Positions 10,621 to 18,679 of a stretch of DNA of 64,000 bases are shown here, one piece after another. The notes beneath the pieces are model-generated. The model saw only the letters and a program-made list of their open reading frames with translations, did not search any database and was not told the origin of the DNA. Position numbers and translations under genes: made by a program. Each line of letters begins with the position of its first letter. Within the stretch, counting starts at the first letter, position 1. The DNA is taken from NCBI RefSeq assembly GCF_022829465.1, contig NZ_JAKSXZ010000128.1, positions 124,001-188,000 of the forward strand, read 5' to 3'. Source of the DNA: Methylobacterium sp. J-067 (GTDB lineage Bacteria; Pseudomonadota; Alphaproteobacteria; Rhizobiales; Beijerinckiaceae).

Positions 10621-12531
10621 ATGCCCGCGAGCCGCTACGCCGAAACCCACGCCGCCGCCGCGCGCGACCCCGAATCGTTCTGGCTGGACGCCGCCCGCGC
10701 CATCGCCTGGGACCGGATGCCGGAACGGGCCTTCGACAGGGCCCAGGGCCCCTACGGGCGCTGGTTCCCGGATGGCCGGCTCAACGCCTGTTACAACGCC
10801 ATCGACCGGCACGCGGACTCCGACCGCCGCGACCAGGTCGCGATCATCCACGATTCGCCCGTCACCGGCACCAAGCGGACGATCACCTACGGCGCGCTGC
10901 GCGACGAGGTGGCGACGCTCGCCGCCGTGCTCGCCGACCTCGGCGTCGGCAAGGGCGACCGGGTGGTGATCTACATGCCGATGGTGCCCGAGGCGATGGT
11001 CGGGATGCTGGCCTGCGCCCGGCTGGGCGCGGTGCATTCGGTGGTGTTCGGCGGCTTCGCGGCCAATGAGCTCGCCAAGCGCATCGAGGACGCGCAGCCG
11101 AAGGTGGTGCTCGCCGCCTCCTGCGGCATCGAGCCGAACCGGGTCGTCGCCTACAAGCCGCTCCTCGATGCGGCCATCGCGGCCTCCGCGCACAAGCCCT
11201 CGGCCTGCCTGATCTTCCAGCGCCCGCAATGCCGCGCCGACCTCGACCCCGCCCGCGACCACGACTGGGCCGGGACGATGGAGGCCGCGCGGGCGGCGGG
11301 GAAGCATGCCGGTTGCGTGAGCATGGCGGCCACGGACCCGCTCTACGTCCTCTACACCTCGGGCACGACGGGCAAGCCGAAGGGCGTGGTGCGCGACACC
11401 GGCGGCTACCTCGTGGCGCTCGCGTGGTCGATGCCGAACCTCTACGGCGTCGCCCCCGGCGAGACCTATTTCTGCGCCTCGGACATCGGCTGGGTCGTCG
11501 GCCATTGCTACATCGTCTACGCGCCGCTGCTGCACGGCTGCACCACGGTGCTCTACGAGGGCAAGCCGGTGGGCACGCCGGATGCCGGCGCGTTCTGGCG
11601 GGTGCTGGAAGAGCACAAGGTCGTGTGCCTGTTCACGGCGCCGACGGCTTTGCGCGCCATCAAGAAGGAAGACCCGCAGGGCGAGCTCGTCGGCCGCCAC
11701 GACCTGTCGGCCTTCCGCTCCCTGTTCCTGGCGGGCGAGCGGGCGGACCCGGATTCCGTCGCCTGGGCCGAGCGGGTGCTCGACCGGCCGGTCATCGACC
11801 ATTGGTGGCAGACGGAGACCGGCTGGCCCATCGCCGGCAACCCGGTCGGCCTCGGCCTCCTGCCGGTGAAGCGCGGCAGCACCTGCGTGCCGATGCCGGG
11901 CTACGACGTGCGCGTCCTCGACGAGGGCGGCAAGGAGGTGCCGGCGGGCACGATGGGCACCATCGCGATCCGCCTGCCCCTGCCGCCCGGCTGCCTGCCG
12001 ACCCTGTGGGGCTCGGACGAGCGGATGCGCGAGAGCTACCTCACCACCTTCCCCGGCTATTACGACACGTCGGATGCCGGGATCATCGATGAGGACGGCT
12101 ACATCACCGTGCTCGGCCGCACCGACGACATCATCAACGTCGCCGGGCACCGGCTCTCGACGGGCGGGATGGAGGCGGTGCTTTCGGCCCACCCGGACGT
12201 GGCGGAATGCGCGGTGATCGGCATCCGCGACGCGCTGAAGGGCGAGGTGCCCTGCGGCTTCGTGGTGCTGAAGGCCCGTGTCTCCCGCGACCCCGCCGAG
12301 ATCGAGCGGGAACTCGTGGCGAAGGTGCGGGAGGAGATCGGGCCGGTGGCGGCGTTCAAGCTGGCGCTCACCGTGCCGCGCCTGCCCAAGACCCGCTCGG
12401 GCAAGATCCTGCGCGCCACGATGAAGCGCATCGCCGACGACGAGCCCTGGACCATGCCGGCCACCATCGACGACGCGAGCGTTCTCGAGGAGATCGGCGA
12501 CAGTCTCAGGACCCGTGGGATCGGCGGGTAG
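10621..12531 (+). CDS. prpE: Propionyl-CoA synthetase (acyl-CoA/acetyl-CoA synthetase family)
   Basis: A 636-residue AMP-forming acyl-CoA ligase that activates propionate (possibly acetate or acrylate) to the CoA thioester. Motifs in order are the N-terminal ACS domain (SFWLDAARAIAWDRMPERAF), the P-loop-like YTSGTTGKPKGVVRDTGG near residue 245, VIDHWWQTETGWPIAGNPVG typical of PrpE, the hinge GRTDDIINVAGHRLSTGGME, and the catalytic Lys in KTRSGKILRA near the C terminus, which is the usual acetylation site. In this type of organism propionyl-CoA enters the methylmalonyl-CoA branch of the ethylmalonyl-CoA pathway. It is monocistronic, followed by a palindromic element. Confidence 0.92.
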   Translation: MPASRYAETHAAAARDPESFWLDAARAIAWDRMPERAFDRAQGPYGRWFPDGRLNACYNAIDRHADSDRRDQVAIIHDSPVTGTKRTITYGALRDEVATLAAVLADLGVGKGDRVVIYMPMVPEAMVGMLACARLGAVHSVVFGGFAANELAKRIEDAQPKVVLAASCGIEPNRVVAYKPLLDAAIAASAHKPSACLIFQRPQCRADLDPARDHDWAGTMEAARAAGKHAGCVSMAATDPLYVLYTSGTTGKPKGVVRDTGGYLVALAWSMPNLYGVAPGETYFCASDIGWVVGHCYIVYAPLLHGCTTVLYEGKPVGTPDAGAFWRVLEEHKVVCLFTAPTALRAIKKEDPQGELVGRHDLSAFRSLFLAGERADPDSVAWAERVLDRPVIDHWWQTETGWPIAGNPVGLGLLPVKRGSTCVPMPGYDVRVLDEGGKEVPAGTMGTIAIRLPLPPGCLPTLWGSDERMRESYLTTFPGYYDTSDAGIIDEDGYITVLGRTDDIINVAGHRLSTGGMEAVLSAHPDVAECAVIGIRDALKGEVPCGFVVLKARVSRDPAEIERELVAKVREEIGPVAAFKLALTVPRLPKTRSGKILRATMKRIADDEPWTMPATIDDASVLEEIGDSLRTRGIGG

Positions 12532-12570
12532 GGAAGCGACCGATCATAGTGAGGCGGCCCCACCCACTCA

Positions 12571-12678
12571 CCTCATCCTGAGGTGCCCGCGTCAGCGGGC
12601 CTCGAAGGAGAGTTCCAGCCTGCCGCGCGATCCCTGGAGCCCTCCTTCGAGGCGGCTTCGCCGCACCTCAGGATGAGG
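12571..12678. repeat. Intergenic cruciform-like palindromic element (REP/RIME-like)
   Basis: The 202-bp gap between prpE and the convergent PLA2-like gene contains nested inverted repeats: an outer 16-bp arm CCTCATCCTGAGGTGC (12571-12586) pairing with 12663-12678, an inner 12-bp arm GCCTCGAAGGAG (12599-12610) pairing with 12642-12653, and small hairpins inside. Elements with this CTCATCCTGAGG core are common dispersed repeats in alphaproteobacterial genomes. It may also terminate both convergent transcripts. Confidence 0.75.
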
Positions 12679-12733
12679 GGACGATCTTGAGAAGGCTGGC
12701 TGAACCAACTCGTGCGGGATCGGCGGCTAGGGC

Positions 12734-13165
12734 TTACTCCGCGTCGTCGTCATCGCCCGGCAGGCCGATGCCGGCGGCCGGATTCGTGAGCGAGCCGGTG
12801 GCGGTGGGTCCGCTGTCGGGGCTCGTCGGGATGGCGCCGGCACCCATGGCGATCATCCCGGCCATGGCGCGCTCCTTCTCGGGTATGCGCGGATCGCGGG
12901 AGATCATCTCGGCCTCGCGCTGGAGGCGCATGTTGCAGGCGCGGGAGGGAAGCCCGCCCTGAGGGGTGCAGGCATCGTGACGGGCGCAGGCCGCATCGAG
13001 GGCGTCGATGGGGGGCAGGGGGGCGTTGTTGCCCGGCCCGCAATAATTGCCGTGGATCAGCATCTTCGGCCCACCGAAGGCGGCGGGCTGGGCCTGGGAG
13101 GCACCCGCGAGGGCGACACAACCGGCGGCGAACACGAACGGGGCGGTGAATCTCGGAAGCATCAT
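12734..13165 (-). CDS. Secreted phospholipase A2-like small protein
   Basis: A 143-residue protein with an N-terminal signal (LPRFTAPFVFAAGCVALAGASQAQ). Its mature part carries HGNYCGPGNNAPLPPIDALD followed by AACARHDAC. YCGPG plus D-x-x-C-x-x-H-D-x-C is the calcium loop and catalytic His-Asp signature of secreted phospholipase A2 folds. The C-terminal tail ends in an acidic GDDDDAE. I start it at the ATG at 13165, preceded by AGGAT; a longer frame to 13303 adds a non-signal-like leader. Enzymatic activity is inferred from the motif only. Confidence 0.7.
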   Translation of the reverse strand: MMLPRFTAPFVFAAGCVALAGASQAQPAAFGGPKMLIHGNYCGPGNNAPLPPIDALDAACARHDACTPQGGLPSRACNMRLQREAEMISRDPRIPEKERAMAGMIAMGAGAIPTSPDSGPTATGSLTNPAAGIGLPGDDDDAE

Positions 13166-13335
13166 GATCGGAATCCTGGGCGATCTCGCCCCCTCAGGCG
13201 GCTCGCTTGGGCCGCCGCAGCGCGGCGACGCACACAAAACAGGCCTTCCAATCGGCGGGTTCCCGGTTCGGGACGATGGAGCCGCTTGGCCGCACCGCAG
13301 CACCGCCCCAGATTGACCCCATGCCGGAGGACCCC

Positions 13336-14454
13336 ATGACCGTACGCCTGTTCGAGCCCCTGACCCTCGACTCCCTCACCCTGGAGAACCGGATCCTCAT
13401 CGCGCCGATGTGCCAGTACTCGGCCCGCGACGGGGAGGCGACCGACTGGCACATGATGCATCTCGGGCACCTGGCCATGTCGGGCGCCGGCCTGCTGACG
13501 CTGGAAGCCACCGCCATCTCCCCCGAGGCGCGCATCACCGCCTGGGATCTCGGCCTCTACAACGACGGCTGCGAGCGGGCGCTGGCCCGCGTCCTCGGCG
13601 CGGTGCGCGAATACGCGCCGATCCCGGTCTGCATCCAGATCGCCCATGCCGGCCGCAAGGCGTCGAGCGACGCCCCCTGGTCCGGCGGCAAGCAGATCGC
13701 GCCGGATCACCCCTATGGCTGGCGCACCGAGGCGCCGTCCCCTGTGGCGCATGGCGAGGGGGAGGTGCCGCCGCACGCCCTCGACGCCGCTGACCTGAAG
13801 CGCGTGCGCGATCAGTTCGTCGCCACCGCCAAGCGCGCCGTGCGCCTCGGGATCGAGGCCGTGGAACTGCACGGCGCCCACGGCTACCTGCTGCACCAGT
13901 TCCTCTCGCCCATCGCCAACAAGCGCACGGACGAATACGGCGGCAGCCTCGCCAACCGGATGCGCTACCCGCTGGAGATCTACGACGCGGTGCGGCAGGT
14001 CGTGCCCGCCGGTTCGCCGGTCTGGTTCAGGGTCTCGGCGACGGATTGGGTCGAGGACGGCTGGGACCTCGACGAGACGGTGGAACTCGCCCAGGCCCTG
14101 AAGACGGCGGGCTCCCCCGCCATCCACGTCTCGACCGGGGGCGTCTCGCCCAAGCAGGCGATCAAGGTCGGGCCGGGCTATCAGGTGCCCTATGCCGAGC
14201 GGATCAAGGCCGAGACCGGCCTCACCACCATCGCGGTGGGTCTCATCACCGAGCCGAAGCAGGCCGAGGACATCCTGGCCGAGGGCAAGGCGGACGCGAT
14301 CTCGCTGGCCCGCGCCATGCTCTACAACCCGCGCTGGCCCTGGCATGCGGCGGCCGAACTCGGCGCCCGGGTGCACGCGCCCAAGCAATACTGGCGCTCG
14401 CAGCCGCACCACCTGAAGGACCTGTTCAAGGACATATCCTTCGGGCAGCGGTAA
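13336..14454 (+). CDS. NADH:flavin oxidoreductase, old yellow enzyme (YqjM-like)
   Basis: A 372-residue FMN-dependent ene-reductase barrel. It shows LENRILIAPMCQYSARDGEA, IAHAGRKASSDAPW, the active-site HGAHGYLLHQFLSP with both histidines, and late phosphate-binding residues in AVGLITEPKQAEDILAEGKA. The CQYSA motif is typical of the thermophilic-like/YqjM class of old yellow enzymes. The ATG at 13336 is preceded by GGAGG at 5 nt; the alternative at 13321 has no such site. Likely substrates are alpha,beta-unsaturated carbonyls or nitro compounds. Confidence 0.92.
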   Translation: MTVRLFEPLTLDSLTLENRILIAPMCQYSARDGEATDWHMMHLGHLAMSGAGLLTLEATAISPEARITAWDLGLYNDGCERALARVLGAVREYAPIPVCIQIAHAGRKASSDAPWSGGKQIAPDHPYGWRTEAPSPVAHGEGEVPPHALDAADLKRVRDQFVATAKRAVRLGIEAVELHGAHGYLLHQFLSPIANKRTDEYGGSLANRMRYPLEIYDAVRQVVPAGSPVWFRVSATDWVEDGWDLDETVELAQALKTAGSPAIHVSTGGVSPKQAIKVGPGYQVPYAERIKAETGLTTIAVGLITEPKQAEDILAEGKADAISLARAMLYNPRWPWHAAAELGARVHAPKQYWRSQPHHLKDLFKDISFGQR

Positions 14455-14462
14455 GACCCCCC

Positions 14463-14574
14463 GTCATCCCGGGGCCGCGCAGCGGAGCCCGGGATCCAGA
14501 GCCGCCGACCGTGCCGAACCCGGCGCCCCAGGCGCGTCTGAATCCCGGGCTCGCCTTCGGCGCCCCGGGATGAC
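14463..14574. repeat. Second intergenic palindromic element
   Basis: Nested inverted repeats: outer 13-bp arm GTCATCCCGGGGC (14463-14475) pairing with 14562-14574, and inner 11-bp arm GAGCCCGGGAT (14485-14495) pairing with 14542-14552. It lies between the old yellow enzyme gene and the convergent glycosidase-like gene. It has the same architecture as, but a different sequence from, the element at 12571. Confidence 0.75.
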
Positions 14575-14611
14575 AAGCGCGGCAGGGTGGCGGCGCAAGC
14601 GATCCGGCGTC

Positions 14612-15370
14612 TTACTTCGCCACCGCTCCGATCATCGGACCCAGCCGCCGCCCGAGATCGGAGCGCCCGAGGTTCGGCGCGTAGAGGCTCGACACCGAGC
14701 CGTCGAGGAACAGGGCGTTGCGGCAGCCGAGGTCGTCGCGGAACAGCCGGGCGAAGGCGCCGAAGCTCACCGGACGCTCGGAAATGGCGAAGACCGCCAC
14801 ATGGCCCCCCTCACGGGTGCCGACGCCGTTGCGGATCTTCTGCGACGGCCCGTCGGCGGAAATCTTCGGATGGATCTGCCCCTCGATCACCAGCATCGGC
14901 CCGGATTGCGTGGCGAAGTCGGGCTTCAGATGGGCGCGGAGATAGCGCGGCGTGTCGAGCACGCCGGCCTTCTCGCCCTTCACGTAGAACACGCCGTTGG
15001 GCTTCAGGTGGAAATTGCCCGGCCCGTCCGCCGTCGAGACGCCGTGCAGCTCGTGCCCGTCCTCGACATAGAGCCCGACCGGCGCCTGATCCTTGTCGTA
15101 CATGCCGCCATTCATGGCGAAGGCGAGCGTCGGACCCTGCGCCTCGGCCAGCGCCTGGAGGGACGAATAGGCCTGCCCGTCCGGCCGGCGCCAGAACACC
15201 CGCAGGCGGCGCTTGCGCAGATCGACGGTGCAGACCGTGAAGCTCTCGCCCTGGGCCTGGATCGCCCGGCAGGGCTCGCCCGCCTCGGGGGCCGCGCGGG
15301 CCGGGTGAGACAGGGCAAGGCCGGCGACGAGCGCGAGGAAGGCCGAACGAAGGAGCATGGAACGCATCAT
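14612..15370 (-). CDS. Secreted phosphodiester glycosidase domain protein (NAGPA/DUF2233 family)
   Basis: A 252-residue exported protein: signal peptide MLLRSAFLALVAGLALSHPA then ARA. The mature part has LAFAMNGGMYDKDQAPVGLY, GNFHLKPNGVFYV, TQSGPMLVIEG and the late NALFLDGSVSSLYAPNLGR. These are the conserved blocks of the phosphodiester glycosidase family (human uncovering-enzyme and YigE/DUF2233 relatives). The reaction in bacteria is poorly known, but action on envelope sugar phosphodiesters is plausible. It is transcribed alone, convergent to the old yellow enzyme gene. Confidence 0.82.
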   Translation of the reverse strand: MMRSMLLRSAFLALVAGLALSHPARAAPEAGEPCRAIQAQGESFTVCTVDLRKRRLRVFWRRPDGQAYSSLQALAEAQGPTLAFAMNGGMYDKDQAPVGLYVEDGHELHGVSTADGPGNFHLKPNGVFYVKGEKAGVLDTPRYLRAHLKPDFATQSGPMLVIEGQIHPKISADGPSQKIRNGVGTREGGHVAVFAISERPVSFGAFARLFRDDLGCRNALFLDGSVSSLYAPNLGRSDLGRRLGPMIGAVAK

Positions 15371-15537
15371 CAGGTGGATCGCGCCGTCCCTCTGCCGCCC
15401 GAAAACGGCGGTTTTCGCACAGGGCCGTCACCCGGCATGCACGGGACCGTGACCGCCTGCCGCGCACGCCATGCGAACCGTTTCGCCCGGATGCACGTTT
15501 CAGGAGCGAAGGGGTTCTGATTTCTTGGAGACGTGAG

Positions 15538-16029
15538 ATGAAGGGTGCAGTGCTCGGTTCTGCGCTTCTGGCGGCCGGCGCCCTGGCGCTTGCGCCGGTG
15601 AGCGCCGATGCCCGCGGGTTCGGCGGGGGCGGATTCCACGGCGGCGGCTTCGGCGGCGGGTTCCATGGCGGCGGCTTCGGCGGCTTCCGTGGCGCGGGCT
15701 TCCGCGGCGGTTACGGTGGGTTCCGCGGTGGCTACGGCGGTTTCCGTGGCGGCTACGGCGGCTATCGCGGTTACGGCTATCGCGGCGGCTACGGTCGCGG
15801 CATCGGCTTCGGCCTGGCGGGCTTCGGCCTGGGCCTCGCGGCGGGCGGCCTCTATGGCGGCTACGGCGGGTATGGCTACCCGGGCTATGGCTACGGCTAC
15901 GGTGGCGGCTACGCCCCGGTCGGCTATTACGGCGGCGATTACGGCTACGGCGGCGGCTGCTATACCGTCCCGCGCGTCCGGTGGACGCCCTACGGCTACC
16001 GCCGCGTGCTGGTCGAGCGCTGCTACTAA
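15538..16029 (+). CDS. Exported glycine/tyrosine-rich low-complexity protein
   Basis: A 163-residue protein with a signal peptide (AVLGSALLAAGALALAPVSADA). A long Gly/Tyr/Phe/Arg-rich tract follows, of repeated GGFRGGYGG and YGYRGGYGR units to about residue 145. The end is a short ordered tail, GGCYTVPRVRWTPYGYRRVL. Such proteins are common in Methylobacterium-type genomes and their role (surface, cell wall or metal-associated) is unknown. TTGGAGACGTGAG precedes the ATG, and a terminator follows at 16054. Confidence 0.8.
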   Translation: MKGAVLGSALLAAGALALAPVSADARGFGGGGFHGGGFGGGFHGGGFGGFRGAGFRGGYGGFRGGYGGFRGGYGGYRGYGYRGGYGRGIGFGLAGFGLGLAAGGLYGGYGGYGYPGYGYGYGGGYAPVGYYGGDYGYGGGCYTVPRVRWTPYGYRRVLVERCY

Positions 16030-16053
16030 GACCGGCAGACGCGCGATGCGAAG

Positions 16054-16084
16054 GGGCCGCCCGCGAGGGTGGCCCTTTTCTTTT
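16054..16084 (+). terminator. Rho-independent terminator
   Basis: Stem GGGCCGCCC / GGGTGGCCC with one non-Watson-Crick step, a GCGA tetraloop and a TTTTCTTTT tail, 24 nt after the stop of the glycine-rich protein gene. Confidence 0.8.
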
Positions 16085-16155
16085 GGACTTGCCGCAAACG
16101 CCGTTGGACAGGGTCCGGCACCGGGCCGATACTCCCGCCAAAGCGGGAGTGAATC

Positions 16156-17463
16156 ATGGATACGGTCGGCGGACAGGGGACGGCGCCGGGCGCCGAGGCG
16201 GTCGAGATCCGGGACGCGAGTCTCACCGCCTTCTACCGCTCCATGACGGCGCCCGAGCGGCATACCTTCTGGGCCTGCGCCGGCGGCTGGTGCCTCGACG
16301 GCATGGACTTCATGATCTACCCGCTGGTGATCGGCACGATCATCGCGCTGTGGAAGGTCGATCCCGGCACGGCGGGGCTCGCCGCCACGGTGACGCTGCT
16401 GGCCTCGGCGCTGGGCGGCTGGATCGCCGGCTTCATGGCCGACCGGATCGGCCGGGTGCTCACCCTGCAGATCACCATCCTGTGGTTCTCGTTCTTCTCC
16501 CTGGTCTGCGCCTTCGTGCAGAGCTTCGAGCAACTGCTCGTGGCCCGCGCCCTCCTCGGCCTCGGCTTCGGCGGCGAGTGGGCGGCCGGCGCGGTGCTGA
16601 TCGGCGAGACGATCCGCGCCGAGTACCGGGGCCGGGCGGTGGGCTCGGTGCAGTCGGGCTGGGCCATCGGCTGGGGCCTCGCCGTGCTGTCGCAGGCGAT
16701 CCTGTTCTCAGCGCTCCCGCCCGAGAGCGCGTGGCGCTGGATGTTCGCCGTGGGCGCCCTGCCGGCTTTGCTGGTCTTCTACCTGCGCCGCCACGTGAAG
16801 GAGCCGGAGGTCGCCGTCCGCACCCGCGCCGCCGCCGCCGCGAGCGGCGACCGGCCGAAGCTGTGGGAGATCTTCTCCGGCCCGATCCTCGGCACCACGA
16901 TCCTCGCCTCGCTGGCGGCGGCGGGCTGCCAGGGTGGCTACTACGCCATCACCACCTGGGTGCCGCGCTTCCTGACGACGGAGCGCCACCTCTCCATCGT
17001 CTCCTCCACCGGCTACCTCGCCGCGCTGATCGTCGGCTCGTTCACCGGCTACCTCGTCGGCGCGTGGCTCGCCGACAAGCTCGGACGGCGCCCGCTCTTC
17101 CTGATCTTCTCGCTCGGCGCCATAGCGGTCATCGTCGCCTACACGCAATTGCCGCTCTCGAACGGCGTGCTCTGGCTGCTCGGCTTCCCGCTCGGCTTCT
17201 TCGCCTCCGGCTACTTCTCCGGCATGGGCGCCTTCCTCACCGAACTCTACCCGACGCGCCTGCGCGGGTCCGGCCAAGGCTTCTGCTACAATTTCGGGCG
17301 CGGCCTCGGCGCCCTGTTCCCGGCCCTCGTCGGCTACCTGTCGGAGCGCGTCGGGCTCGCCTCGGCCATCGCCCTGTTCGCGGCCATCGCCTACGGCATG
17401 TTCTTCCTCGCCGCCTTCGCCCTGCCCGAGACGCGCGGGCGCGTCCTCCACGCGGACACCTGA
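16156..17463 (+). CDS. Major facilitator superfamily transporter (carboxylate/aromatic-acid type)
   Basis: A 435-residue 12-helix permease. Helix 1 reads GGWCLDGMDFMIYPLVIGT, the loop 2-3 signature is GFMADRIGRVLTL, helix 5 has GLGFGGEWAAGAVLIGE, and the second half repeats the motif as GAWLADKLGRRPLF. The D-G-M-D-F in helix 1 resembles carboxylate and aromatic-acid proton symporters. GCGGGAGTGAATC precedes the ATG. It lies 2 nt before an amidohydrolase gene, so the pair probably imports and hydrolyses one substrate, perhaps a lactone or pyrone carboxylate. Confidence 0.85.
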   Translation: MDTVGGQGTAPGAEAVEIRDASLTAFYRSMTAPERHTFWACAGGWCLDGMDFMIYPLVIGTIIALWKVDPGTAGLAATVTLLASALGGWIAGFMADRIGRVLTLQITILWFSFFSLVCAFVQSFEQLLVARALLGLGFGGEWAAGAVLIGETIRAEYRGRAVGSVQSGWAIGWGLAVLSQAILFSALPPESAWRWMFAVGALPALLVFYLRRHVKEPEVAVRTRAAAAASGDRPKLWEIFSGPILGTTILASLAAAGCQGGYYAITTWVPRFLTTERHLSIVSSTGYLAALIVGSFTGYLVGAWLADKLGRRPLFLIFSLGAIAVIVAYTQLPLSNGVLWLLGFPLGFFASGYFSGMGAFLTELYPTRLRGSGQGFCYNFGRGLGALFPALVGYLSERVGLASAIALFAAIAYGMFFLAAFALPETRGRVLHADT

Positions 17464-17465
17464 CC

Positions 17466-18332
17466 ATGAGCGACATCCGCGACTGCCCCGCCCCCGATCC
17501 GCATCCCGGCGGCCCGACGCGCTACGCGGTGCCGCCGGGCGCCGTCGACACCCATGCCCACGTCATCGGCCTGCCGCCGGCCTATCCGTTCGTCGCGGAG
17601 CGCAGCTACACCCCGTCCGAGGCGCCGGCCGAGCGCTACCTCGCCATGCTCGACGCCACGGGGATGGCACACGGCGTCCTCGTGCAGGTGAGCGTCCACG
17701 GCACGGACAACCGGCGGATGGTCGAGACCCTGCGGGCGAACCGTCAGCGCCTGCGCGGCATCGCGGTCATCCCGCTGGGCCTGCCCGAGCGCGACCTCGC
17801 CGACCTCAAGGAGGCGGGGGTGACGGGCCTGCGCCTCAACGTGCTGTTCGGCGGCGGGGTCGGCCTCGATCAGCTCGAGCGCTACGGCGCGCTCGCCCGC
17901 GAGATGGGCTGGCACCTGCAATTCCTGCTCGACGCGCGGCACCTGCCGGAGATGGCCGGCCTGATGGCGCGCCTGCCGGTGCCCCTGGTCTTCGACCACA
18001 TGGGCCACATGCCGGCCTCGGCCGGAGTCGACCATCCCGGCTTCCAGACGCTCCTCGGCCTCGTCCGCGACGGGAACTACGTGAAGCTCTCCGGCGCCTT
18101 CCGCGTGTCGGACACCGGACCGCCCTACGCGGACACGATCCCCATGGCCCGCGCCCTCAACGACGCGGCGCCGGAGCGCTGCCTCTGGGGCTCGGACTGG
18201 CCGCATGTCGCCGCCTGGGACGGGCCGCCGAAGCTTCCGGCGCTCCTCGACCTGATGGCAGAGTGGGTGCCCGACGAGCATCGCCGCCGGATGCTCTTCG
18301 TCGACAACCCGACGCGGCTCTATGGTTTCTAG
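17466..18332 (+). CDS. Amidohydrolase-superfamily hydrolase (LigI / 2-pyrone-4,6-dicarboxylate lactonase-like)
   Basis: A 288-residue metal-dependent hydrolase. Landmarks are VDTHAHVIGLPPAYPFVAER near residue 30 (metal-binding HxH), LRLNVLFGGG, LVFDHMGHMPASAGVDHPGF, VKLSGAFRVS and the C-terminal CLWGSDWPHVAAWDGPP with the catalytic Asp. This layout fits 2-pyrone-4,6-dicarboxylate hydrolase and other COG3618 lactonases. It is coupled to the upstream MFS gene by a 2-nt gap. Its stop overlaps that of the convergent 58-aa gene by 2 nt. The exact substrate is not determined by the sequence. Confidence 0.85.
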   Translation: MSDIRDCPAPDPHPGGPTRYAVPPGAVDTHAHVIGLPPAYPFVAERSYTPSEAPAERYLAMLDATGMAHGVLVQVSVHGTDNRRMVETLRANRQRLRGIAVIPLGLPERDLADLKEAGVTGLRLNVLFGGGVGLDQLERYGALAREMGWHLQFLLDARHLPEMAGLMARLPVPLVFDHMGHMPASAGVDHPGFQTLLGLVRDGNYVKLSGAFRVSDTGPPYADTIPMARALNDAAPERCLWGSDWPHVAAWDGPPKLPALLDLMAEWVPDEHRRRMLFVDNPTRLYGF

Positions 18333-18505
18333 CGGCGGCGGGTCTCGTCTTGGGGCAGGTGGCGGCCGTAGACCTCCTCCTTCTCCGCCCTCTGTCGGAT
18401 CATCTCGGCATAGGCTTCCCGCATCTCCGGCGAGACGGAAATGCTCTTGCCCTTGCTCGGCTTGCGCTTGGGTGCCTTCTTGAAGGTGTCCCCGATCTCG
18501 CTCAT
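18329..18505 (-). CDS. Conserved small basic protein of unknown function (58 aa)
   Basis: A 58-codon gene beginning MSEIGDTFKKAPKRKPSKGK, with a predicted charged helix (EMREAYAEMIRQRAEKEEVY) and an Arg-rich end. GGAGGGC lies about 7 nt upstream of the ATG at 18505, a good ribosome site. The stop TAG overlaps the TAG of the convergent amidohydrolase gene, a very compact arrangement. I do not recognise the family; composition suggests a nucleic-acid or ribosome-associated protein, but that is a guess. Confidence 0.65.
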   Translation of the reverse strand: MSEIGDTFKKAPKRKPSKGKSISVSPEMREAYAEMIRQRAEKEEVYGRHLPQDETRRR

Positions 18506-18679
18506 GCGATGCCCTCCGATCCGGGCGGGGATCGCGGCCCCCGCCTGCGAGGGCCGCAGCCAACGCAGCAAAGGCGCGATTCGGCAAGGGCATAGGGCTG
18601 CGACACACCGGAAGGCGGCGATCCGCCGTTGACAGGATCGCCCGGCCGGCTTCCCCTTCCGCAACCCAAAGGAGTGCCC

